Below are positions 1-5,560 of a stretch of DNA of 16,391 bases, one piece after another (within the stretch, counting starts at the first letter, position 1; each line of letters starts with the position of its first letter). The notes beneath the pieces are model-generated. The model had not been told where the DNA came from. It searched no databases and saw only the letters and a list, made by a program, of their open reading frames with translations. A program made the translations under genes and the position numbers. Origin of the DNA: Hydrogenimonas sp. (GTDB lineage Bacteria > Campylobacterota > Campylobacteria > Campylobacterales > Hydrogenimonadaceae); assembly GCF_029933015.1 (NCBI RefSeq), contig NZ_JAOZOZ010000029.1:1-16391 (forward strand). Reading direction: 5' to 3'.

Positions 1-421
1 AGGTGTCTCCGTCGGCGGAATCCGAATCGGCATGAGCCGTCAGATCGATCGTTCCGCCACTCCCCGGGGCTGTTCTTTTTAGTTGAAGAGTAGTGGCGGA
101 AGTCCCAGGTGGCAATGCCGATGCGTAGGTACAGTGGTTGCCCGAACAGGACCAGCCGCTACCGGATGTCAGCGTCAGTGCGAGTGTCGATCCGGAAGAG
201 AAGTCTACATAGACATTGAACGCGCTGACATCCGCGCTCGCATTCTTGATGTTGACGGTATAGGTGATCTCACCGTTCGCTTCTACGGGATCCGGTGAAT
301 CCGTCAGCGAAGAGATTTCGATATCGGGTTTCCCCGATACGCCCGCGTAAACCGTTCCGCTCCATATGGCGGCACTCAATACAAGTATGAAAAATTTTCT
401 GAAAAAACTGTTGGTTTTCAT
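1..421 (-). CDS. Secreted DUF11-like surface protein, N-terminal part (truncated by window edge)
   Basis: An open frame runs from an ATG at 421 down to base 1 with no stop, giving 140 codons of a longer protein. The start is preceded by AAGGGGACAAATC, a good ribosome binding site. Residues 1-26 look like a Sec signal peptide: basic MKTNSFFRK, a hydrophobic stretch (FFILVLSAAIW), then a likely cleavage after VYA. The mature part begins with a beta-rich module containing SLTDSPDPVEANGEITYTV, the typical opening of DUF11/CARDB-type immunoglobulin-like repeats of bacterial surface and adhesin proteins. Two cysteines (WSCSGNHC) could form a disulfide outside the cytoplasm. Codon use near the start (ATA, CTT, GTA, AGA) is more AT-rich than in neighbouring genes. 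The full length, other domains and ligand lie outside the window. The secreted Ig-like nature is fairly secure; the exact role is unknown. Confidence 0.82.
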   Translation of the reverse strand, partial: MKTNSFFRKFFILVLSAAIWSGTVYAGVSGKPDIEISSLTDSPDPVEANGEITYTVNIKNASADVSAFNVYVDFSSGSTLALTLTSGSGWSCSGNHCTYASALPPGTSATTLQLKRTAPGSGGTIDLTAHADSDSADGDT

Positions 422-464
422 GATTTGTCCCCTTCAAATCTGAAAGGCGAGATAGAGATACGAG

Positions 465-500
465 TGCATAAAAGACCGGAAGTAAAATGTAATTTATGCA
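465..500. promoter_or_regulatory. Inverted repeat upstream of the secreted protein gene
   Basis: TGCATAAA at 465-472 and its exact reverse complement TTTATGCA at 493-500 are separated by 20 bases. The repeat sits 44-79 bases upstream of the ATG at 421, between the end of proC and the secreted-protein gene. It could be an operator for a dimeric regulator or the top of an mRNA hairpin. No T-run follows it on either strand, so it is not a canonical terminator. The 8-bp arms are short enough to be chance. Confidence 0.25.
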
Positions 501-567
501 TCCCAACCACCCACCTTTATATTATTTTAGCCGCATGACGTTAAAACGCCTCTTAATGTTAACGGAA

Positions 568-1320
568 TCATTTTTTCGTGACCCCGTAGGCTTTTTCCAC
601 CGCTTCGATGAAAGCGGAGCGGACGCCGTTTTTCTCCAAAGCGGCGTATCCCGCCGCCGTCGTGCCGCCGGGGCTCATGACGGCGTCCTTGACGATGGCC
701 GGATGGCCGTGGGCGACGAGCGGCGCGAAGCCGGCGAAGAGGCCCTCGACCAGTTTCATCGCGTCGGCGCGCCCCAGACCCTCCCTGACGCCGCCGTCGG
801 CCAGGGCTTCGGCCACGAGCGCCAGATAGGCGGGGCCGCTGCCGGCGATGGCGGTGGCGATGTCGAGCTCCTTTTCGCTTTCGACCCAGAGGGTCGCGCC
901 GATGGAGGCGAAGAGGGCTTCGGCCTCCTCTTTTTTCGCCTTATCGCCGGTGAGCGTCGTCATGGAGGCGAAAAACTGGGCCGCGAGGTTCGGCATGGCT
1001 CTCACATGGTTTTCCGCTTTGACGGCCTTTTTCAGCGTTTCGAGCTTCGTGCCCGCCAGAACGGAGTAGAGGGTGTCCGCTTTGCCTTTGAGCGCGGACG
1101 CCGTCTCCTTGAGGGCGTGGGGCTTGACGCAGAGTATGACGGTCTGAGCGTCGATGTCGTATTTGTCCAGAAGGGCCGTTTTGGCGTGTTTTTCGAGCTT
1201 TTTTGTAAACTCCAGGAGTTTTTCGCCGTCGCGTCCCACTATCGTGAGTTCGTGCTCTTTTTCGAGGCCCTTGGCGAGAGCCAGCGCCATTTTTCCGGGG
1301 CCGATGATCGTCAGTTTCAT
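568..1320 (-). CDS. proC: Pyrroline-5-carboxylate reductase
   Basis: This cytoplasmic enzyme performs the last step of proline synthesis, reducing 1-pyrroline-5-carboxylate to L-proline with NAD(P)H. The 250-residue protein opens with a Rossmann dinucleotide-binding motif (IIGPGKMALALAKGL, residues 5-19). Near the C-terminus it carries the family signature: IAGSGPAYLALVAEALADGG followed by DAVMSPGGTTAAGYAALEKN. The length is slightly shorter than the usual 260-280 residues but complete. Its ATG overlaps the fliW stop codon in an ATGA arrangement (1320-1317), so it is probably translationally coupled to fliW. I recall the same proC-fliW-bamD-lon neighbourhood from Campylobacter jejuni, which supports the identification and a Campylobacterota origin. 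No clear T-run terminator follows the stop. Product assignment is very sure. Confidence 0.96.
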   Translation of the reverse strand: MKLTIIGPGKMALALAKGLEKEHELTIVGRDGEKLLEFTKKLEKHAKTALLDKYDIDAQTVILCVKPHALKETASALKGKADTLYSVLAGTKLETLKKAVKAENHVRAMPNLAAQFFASMTTLTGDKAKKEEAEALFASIGATLWVESEKELDIATAIAGSGPAYLALVAEALADGGVREGLGRADAMKLVEGLFAGFAPLVAHGHPAIVKDAVMSPGGTTAAGYAALEKNGVRSAFIEAVEKAYGVTKK

Positions 1321-1721
1321 GGTCTGTTCTCCGCGGGTTCGAGAAATTTTTTCAAAGGATCGGCGAGGCCGTAGTCGGGATATTTTACCGAATCGAGCAC
1401 GACCTGGCCCATGAGGCCCTTCTTTTTGTTGAAAACCAGCGGGGCGATGAAGTTGACGTGGGAGTTTTCCAGCGGCGTGTCGACGATCATGATGTTGAGC
1501 ACCATCGCGTCTTCGGCGCTTTCGAGCTGCAGCTTCTCGGCGGCGGCTTTGGGCAGGTCGAAGACGTAGTCGTCACGCAGCGCGGCCGGCTGGATGAGCG
1601 TGAAGGAGGGGGTATCGGCTTTTTTGTTCGTGAGTCGGGAGAAGATTTCGTCGATCGGCTCGAGGGTGAGCTCTTCGACGGAGTCGAAACCCAGTATCGG
1701 TATGACGACTTTGAAATCCAT
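1317..1721 (-). CDS. fliW: Flagellar assembly factor FliW
   Basis: FliW is a small cytoplasmic protein that binds flagellin and, in the alternative, the RNA-binding regulator CsrA, so that flagellin translation tracks filament assembly. The 134-residue sequence shows the family pattern: FTLIQPAALRDDYVFDLP in the middle, then LNIMIVDTP, SHVNFIAPLVFN and GQVVLDSVKYPDYGL. The length fits the usual 130-150 residues. The start at 1721 is preceded by AAAAGGTACCTATCC, placing AAGG about 8-10 bases upstream. The stop overlaps the proC start by four bases. The gene diverges from bamD, and a candidate flagellar sigma28 promoter lies upstream (1754-1781). Assignment by sequence and by neighbourhood agree. 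Confidence 0.94.
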   Translation of the reverse strand: MDFKVVIPILGFDSVEELTLEPIDEIFSRLTNKKADTPSFTLIQPAALRDDYVFDLPKAAAEKLQLESAEDAMVLNIMIVDTPLENSHVNFIAPLVFNKKKGLMGQVVLDSVKYPDYGLADPLKKFLEPAENRP

Positions 1722-1753
1722 GGATAGGTACCTTTTAATGCATTAGTAATAAT

Positions 1754-1781
1754 ATATCGGCTAAAATCACTCATTAGTTTA
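1754..1781 (-). promoter_or_regulatory. Candidate sigma28 (FliA) promoter for fliW
   Basis: Read on the minus strand, TAAA (1781-1778) is followed after 16 bases by GCCGATAT (1761-1754). The sigma28 consensus is TAAA, about 15 bases, then GCCGATAA. Transcription would begin near 1747, giving a leader of roughly 26 bases that includes the AAGG ribosome binding site of fliW. The match is good in the -10 element and one base long in the spacer. A flagellar sigma factor would suit the role of FliW. Unproven. Confidence 0.42.
1762..1767 (+). promoter_or_regulatory. Candidate -10 element for bamD
   Basis: TAAAAT lies 73-78 bases before the bamD start in an AT-rich stretch (1735-1785), downstream of periodic A/T runs typical of Campylobacterota sigma70 promoters, which often lack a clear -35. 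It is the best plus-strand candidate in the gap. It overlaps the divergent fliW promoter region, so the two could compete. Confidence 0.3.
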
Positions 1782-1828
1782 ATCCAGAGTACCTATGACA
1801 ATACTGAATTGCCGGGTGCCGCCGAGAC

Positions 1829-1839
1829 GGAGGTGATCC
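1829..1839 (+). promoter_or_regulatory. Full-length Shine-Dalgarno for bamD
   Basis: GGAGGTGATCC lies immediately before the bamD ATG, with GGAGG six bases from the start. Eleven consecutive bases match the complement of the 16S rRNA 3' end, far more than needed. This fixes the start at 1840 and predicts strong initiation. Confidence 0.85.
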
Positions 1840-2487
1840 ATGCGTCGAACCGCACTTTTTCTACTGACGGGAATCTTTCTTTTGACCTTCATGGCCGGAT
1901 GCGGCTCCAAGAGCGAAGAGGAGTACGAGAAGCCCGCGCTCTACTGGTATCAGAAGATGATGAAGAAGATCGCCAGCGGCAATCTCGAAAAAGCGGACAA
2001 CATCTTCACCTCCCTGGAGAGCGAGCATATCAGCTCGCCCCTCATCCCCCAGGCGATGCTGATACTGATGCAGGCGCACATGGACAACGAAGAGTACCTG
2101 CTGGCCAACTTCTACCTGGACGAGTACATGAAGCGCTACGGCAGCTTCAAAAACCGGGAGCTGGCCGAATTCATCCAGATCAAGGCGGCCTTCTACGGCC
2201 TCAGATCACCCCAAAGAGACCAGAAACTCATCGGCGACACGCTGATACGTGCGCGCAACTACATCGTGACCTACCCGCAGGGGGAATTCACCCCGATGGT
2301 CCACACGATGGAGGTGCGCCTGCAGATGACGCAGTTTCTGCTGAACGAGAAGATCGCCTCCCTCTACGACCGCCGCGGCAAACCGAAGGCGGCGGAGATC
2401 TACCGTAAAAAAAACGATGTGGGGTGGATCAGGATGGACGATATCGAGCCGCCCTCGGGCGGGTGGTTTGGTTGGCTCTTCGAGTAG
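1840..2487 (+). CDS. bamD: Outer membrane assembly lipoprotein BamD
   Basis: BamD is the essential lipoprotein of the BAM complex, which folds and inserts beta-barrel proteins into the outer membrane and acts on the periplasmic face. The 215-residue protein has a lipoprotein signal peptide: basic MRR, a hydrophobic run, and the lipobox MAGC with Cys21 as the lipidation site. The rest is helical TPR-like sequence, with motifs such as ALYWYQKMMKKIASGNLEKA, ANFYLDEYMKRYGS and ARNYIVTYPQGEF that resemble BamD/ComL proteins of the phylum. The start is fixed by an exceptionally strong Shine-Dalgarno. The last six codons and stop lie inside a perfect 38-bp palindrome. Position before lon matches the order I recall in Campylobacter. 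It diverges from fliW and is followed by lon about 190 bases later with its own promoter. Confidence 0.92.
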   Translation: MRRTALFLLTGIFLLTFMAGCGSKSEEEYEKPALYWYQKMMKKIASGNLEKADNIFTSLESEHISSPLIPQAMLILMQAHMDNEEYLLANFYLDEYMKRYGSFKNRELAEFIQIKAAFYGLRSPQRDQKLIGDTLIRARNYIVTYPQGEFTPMVHTMEVRLQMTQFLLNEKIASLYDRRGKPKAAEIYRKKNDVGWIRMDDIEPPSGGWFGWLFE

Positions 2488-2508
2488 CGCGCTACTCGAA
2501 GAGCCAAC
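2471..2508. repeat. Perfect 38-bp palindrome at the end of bamD
   Basis: The left arm GTTGGCTCTTCGAGTAGCG (2471-2489) is followed directly by its exact reverse complement (2490-2508), with no mismatch and no spacer. The left arm encodes the C-terminal residues of BamD and contains its TAG stop (2485-2487). In RNA it would fold as a very stable stem. No T-run follows, so it is not a textbook Rho-independent terminator, but it could stop polymerase weakly, protect the bamD 3' end or be cut by RNase III. Confidence 0.9.
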
Positions 2509-2514
2509 AGTGGG

Positions 2515-2541
2515 TAGTGAGACGCTTCGCTTAGTGAGTAG
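2515..2541. repeat. Pair of TAGTGAG repeats after the palindrome
   Basis: TAGTGAG occurs at 2515-2521 and again at 2532-2538 (followed by TAGT), with GACGCTTCGCT between them. Together with the palindrome this makes a compact repetitive block between bamD and the lon promoter. It may be the remnant of a dispersed intergenic repeat. Function unknown. Confidence 0.4.
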
Positions 2542-2559
2542 TCTTTGTGACCTGAAAAC

Positions 2560-2588
2560 TTGACAAATTCTCCAAAACCTTATATAAA
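2560..2588 (+). promoter_or_regulatory. Near-consensus sigma70 promoter of lon
   Basis: TTGACA (2560-2565), a spacer of exactly 17 bases, and TATAAA (2583-2588) match the sigma70 consensus in 11 of 12 positions. Transcription would start near 2595, giving a leader of about 85 bases before lon. A second weaker -10 candidate, CATAAT after a T-run, lies at 2648-2653. I see no CIRCE, HAIR or sigma32-type heat-shock site. Confidence 0.7.
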
Positions 2589-2604
2589 CATAAAACGAAA
2601 GCGA

Positions 2605-2621
2605 AAGCCGCCCTGCGGCTT
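2605..2621 (+). promoter_or_regulatory. Hairpin in the lon mRNA leader
   Basis: AAGCCGC (2605-2611) and GCGGCTT (2615-2621) form a perfect 7-bp stem with a CCT loop just downstream of the predicted lon start point. It lies about 50 bases before the ribosome binding site, so it does not itself hide the start codon. A role in mRNA stability or thermal control is possible but unproven. Confidence 0.4.
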
Positions 2622-2679
2622 GTGCGAAATTTTCACGATATATTTTTCATAATCCATAAAGAGAAAGAAAGGGGGTTGA

Positions 2680-5100
2680 ATGCAGTTAAGCGATTACAGT
2701 GCATTCCCGGCCGACATACCGGTCATCGTCGAAGATGACCTGTTTCTATATCCATTCATGATTTCACCGATTTTCCTGAGCGACGAGAAGAACGTCCAGG
2801 CGGCCGTCGAGGCGGTAGATACCAACTCGCTGGTGATGGTCTGCCCGACGAAACCGGGGCACGAGGGAGAGCGGAGTTTCGACGCCATCTACAACGCCGG
2901 TGTCATCGGCTCCATCATGCGGAAGGTGACGCTGCCTGATGGGCGTATCAAGGTGCTTTTCCAGGGACTGGCCCGCGGGCGGATCCTGGAGGAGGTGAAC
3001 CATTCGCCGCTCATCGCCAAAGTGGACGTGATCCACTCCAAACCCTACAACGAGCTCAAGATCGAAGCTTTGATGGAGGTGCTCAGGGAGAAGCTGCGCC
3101 AGCTTTCGCAGGTGAGCAACCAGTTTCCGCCCGATCTGATCCGCACGATCGAGGAGAACCACGAGCCCAACCGCATCGCCGATCTGATTTCCAGCACCAT
3201 CAAGATCAAGAAGCCCGAAGCCTACGAACTCTTCATCGAGGAGGACGTGGAGCAGCGGCTGCTACTTCTGATCGACATCATCAGCGCCGAGATCGAGGCG
3301 AGCAAACTCCAGAAGGAGATCCGCTCCAAGGTCCACAGCCGCATCGAGCAGGTCAACAAGGAGTATTTCCTCAAAGAGCAGCTCAAACAGATCCAGCAGG
3401 AGCTTGGGACCGATACGCAGCGGGAAGAGGAGATCGAGGAGTACTACAAGAAGCTCGAAGCCAAAAAGCCCTATATGAACGAGGATGCCTACAAAGAGAT
3501 CAAGAAGCAGATCGACCGCTTCTCCCGGATGCATCCCGATTCGGCCGACGCCAACATGATCCAGGGGTGGCTCGACTGGGTGCTCGAGATCCCTTTCGGG
3601 AAACTCGCGAAAAAGCATCTGCGCATCGAAGATGTCGAAAAGCAGCTCGACAAAGACCACTACGGGCTCAAAAAGCCCAAAGAGCGGATCGTCGAGTATT
3701 TCAGCGTCCGTGAGCTGGCGGAGCTGCGGGGTGTCGCCGACAGAGAGATCAAAGGGGCGATCCTCTGTTTCGCCGGCCCTCCCGGTATCGGCAAAACCTC
3801 TCTGGCCAACTCCATCTCCAAGGCGCTCAAGCGCAAGCTCGTGCGCATCGCCCTGGGCGGTCTGGAAGACGTCAACGAGCTGCGGGGCCACCGCCGCACA
3901 TATATAGGGGCGATGCCCGGACGCATCGTGCAGGGGCTCATCGACGCGGGCGAGATGAACCCGGTCATGGTGCTCGACGAAATCGACAAGGTAGGCCGAA
4001 GCATGCGGGGCGATCCGACCTCGGTGCTGCTGGAGATCCTCGATCCCGAGCAGAACAGCGCCTTCAGGGACTACTACCTGAACTTCAACATCGATCTGAG
4101 CCAGGTGATCTTCATCGCCACGGCCAACGACATCGGATCGATCCCGGGACCTCTGCGGGATCGTATGGAGTTCATCTTCCTGAGCAGCTATACGCCCCAG
4201 GAGAAGTACGAGATCGCCAAACGCTACCTGATACCCCAGGAGCTCAAGAAGCACGCGCTCAAAAAGAGCGAATTCTCCATCACCAAGGCGGCGCTGGAGA
4301 TGGTGATAGAGAACTATACCAGGGAGGCCGGTGTGCGGAATCTGCGCCGGCGCATCGCCGACATGATACGGAAGGCGGCCAAGATGATCCTGAGCGATCC
4401 GGAAATCCACAAAGTGACGGTCAACGTCAAGAATCTCCAGGAGTTTCTGGACAAGCCGGTCTTCGAGATCGACCAGACCGACAACGTTCCGACCGTGGGT
4501 GTCGTCAACGGACTGGCCTGGACGGCGGTGGGCGGTGACGTGCTGAAGATAGAGACGATCAAGATCAAGGGCAAAGGGGGTCTGCAGCTCACCGGAAGCC
4601 TGGGCGACGTGATGAAAGAGTCGGCGCGAATCGCCCTGAGCGTCGTCAAGACCCTGATCGACCAGGGCAAGCTGAAGATCGACGAGCGGATCATTCCCAA
4701 AACCGTCAAGGAGCGGGAAGAGAAGATCAAGGTCGAGCCCAGCGAAGTCTACAAGCGCTACGATCTGCACATCCACGTGCCAGAAGGGGCGACGCCCAAG
4801 GACGGACCGAGTGCCGGTATCACGATGGCGACGGCGATCGCTTCGATCTTCAGCGAATTCAAGGTCCGGCCCGACGTGGCGATGACGGGAGAGCTGACGC
4901 TTACCGGAAAGGTCCTGCCCATCGGCGGCCTGAAGGAGAAGCTGATCGCCGCCTACAAAGCGAAGATGAAAAAGGTGCTGATACCCGAGAAGAACTACAA
5001 AAGGGATCTCGACGACATTCCCGATGTCGTGAGGGAGGCTCTAGAGATCGTGCCGGTGCGGCATGTCGAAGAGGTTCTGAAAGAGGCGCTTATCTACTAA
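2680..5100 (+). CDS. lon: ATP-dependent protease Lon
   Basis: Lon is a cytoplasmic AAA+ serine protease that unfolds and degrades misfolded and selected regulatory proteins. The 806-residue protein has all expected parts: an N-terminal substrate-binding domain (about 1-200), a helical coiled-coil linker (about 200-300), an AAA+ module with Walker A GPPGIGKT (366-373) and Walker B VMVLDEID (429-436), and a C-terminal protease domain. The catalytic dyad is Ser711 in PKDGPSAG and Lys754 in GGLKEK; the 43-residue spacing equals that of E. coli Ser679/Lys722. The start at 2680 follows AAAGAAAGGGGGTTGA, a strong ribosome binding site. It is preceded by its own promoter and a structured leader. It ends facing the signalling operon and shares a hairpin with it. 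The protein looks intact and fully active. Confidence 0.97.
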   Translation: MQLSDYSAFPADIPVIVEDDLFLYPFMISPIFLSDEKNVQAAVEAVDTNSLVMVCPTKPGHEGERSFDAIYNAGVIGSIMRKVTLPDGRIKVLFQGLARGRILEEVNHSPLIAKVDVIHSKPYNELKIEALMEVLREKLRQLSQVSNQFPPDLIRTIEENHEPNRIADLISSTIKIKKPEAYELFIEEDVEQRLLLLIDIISAEIEASKLQKEIRSKVHSRIEQVNKEYFLKEQLKQIQQELGTDTQREEEIEEYYKKLEAKKPYMNEDAYKEIKKQIDRFSRMHPDSADANMIQGWLDWVLEIPFGKLAKKHLRIEDVEKQLDKDHYGLKKPKERIVEYFSVRELAELRGVADREIKGAILCFAGPPGIGKTSLANSISKALKRKLVRIALGGLEDVNELRGHRRTYIGAMPGRIVQGLIDAGEMNPVMVLDEIDKVGRSMRGDPTSVLLEILDPEQNSAFRDYYLNFNIDLSQVIFIATANDIGSIPGPLRDRMEFIFLSSYTPQEKYEIAKRYLIPQELKKHALKKSEFSITKAALEMVIENYTREAGVRNLRRRIADMIRKAAKMILSDPEIHKVTVNVKNLQEFLDKPVFEIDQTDNVPTVGVVNGLAWTAVGGDVLKIETIKIKGKGGLQLTGSLGDVMKESARIALSVVKTLIDQGKLKIDERIIPKTVKEREEKIKVEPSEVYKRYDLHIHVPEGATPKDGPSAGITMATAIASIFSEFKVRPDVAMTGELTLTGKVLPIGGLKEKLIAAYKAKMKKVLIPEKNYKRDLDDIPDVVREALEIVPVRHVEEVLKEALIY

Positions 5101-5102
5101 CG

Positions 5103-5136
5103 AAAAAAGGGCGGGCGGCAAACGCCGCATGCCCTT
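5103..5136 (-). terminator. Rho-independent terminator of the minus-strand signalling operon
   Basis: On the minus strand, AAGGGC (5136-5131) and GCGGC (5128-5124) pair with GCCGC (5119-5115) and GCCCTT (5112-5107), interrupted by a two-base internal loop, with a GTTT loop. A run of six T bases (5108-5103) follows. This is a good intrinsic terminator about 45 bases after the response regulator stop at 5182. For lon on the other strand the hairpin has no T-run after it, but it may still help end that transcript. Confidence 0.75.
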
Positions 5137-5181
5137 CCACACATCGACTCATATTCCCCCATCAACGCATATTCACACGAA

Positions 5182-5556
5182 TCAAAGCGATGTAAGCCGC
5201 TCTATTTTTCCCATGATGTCGTTTTCCCTGACGGGTTTGGCGATGAAGTCGTTGGCCCCGCTGTTGAGGGCTTCGGTCTTTTTCGACTCGTCCGTCGTCA
5301 GGACGATGACGGGAATGTTCTGAAGTTTCGGATCGGAGTTCATGATCTGCAGGACGGAGATGCCGTCCATGATGGGCATGATGATGTCCAGAAGCACGAC
5401 GTCGATATCGTCCAGATCGCGCAGGAGGGTGATCGCCTCCTGACCGTCGGCCGCTTCGATGATCTCTCCGATGTTCGGATTTTTCTTGAGCATGGCTGCC
5501 ATGAGTTTTCTGTTGATCATATCGTCATCGACAACCAACACTTTGATTTTGCTCAT
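5182..5556 (-). CDS. Stand-alone CheY-like response regulator
   Basis: This 124-residue protein consists of one receiver domain and nothing else. It has the acidic pocket (VVDDD, Asp10-12), the phosphorylated Asp57 in VVLLDIIMPIMDG, the switch residue Thr87 in VIVLTT, and Lys107 in FIAKP, so it should accept phosphate normally. With no DNA-binding or enzymatic output domain, it must act by contacting another protein, as CheY does at the flagellar motor, or serve as a phosphate shuttle or sink. It starts four bases after the hybrid kinase stop, and its ribosome binding site (GAAGGATAA) lies in the end of the kinase gene. It is the last gene of the operon and is followed by a terminator. A link to motility is possible but not shown by sequence. 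Confidence 0.93.
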   Translation of the reverse strand: MSKIKVLVVDDDMINRKLMAAMLKKNPNIGEIIEAADGQEAITLLRDLDDIDVVLLDIIMPIMDGISVLQIMNSDPKLQNIPVIVLTTDESKKTEALNSGANDFIAKPVRENDIMGKIERLTSL

Positions 5557-5560
5557 TCAG

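Noticed and set aside
2471..2508. Palindrome read as a standard Rho-independent terminator of bamD
   Set aside because: No run of T bases follows on either strand, so I annotate it as a palindrome with unknown function.
2595..2679. Riboswitch in the lon leader
   Set aside because: Only one short hairpin is present and no conserved aptamer pattern is recognisable in about 85 bases.
3262..4776. Long open frame (504 codons) on the minus strand inside lon
   Set aside because: It is antisense to the fully conserved lon gene. Its product is rich in Leu, Asp, Val and His with no domain motif, typical of a shadow frame in GC-rich coding DNA.
5129..5323. Small plus-strand frame downstream of lon
   Set aside because: It starts in the terminator hairpin, has no ribosome binding site and runs antisense to the response regulator.
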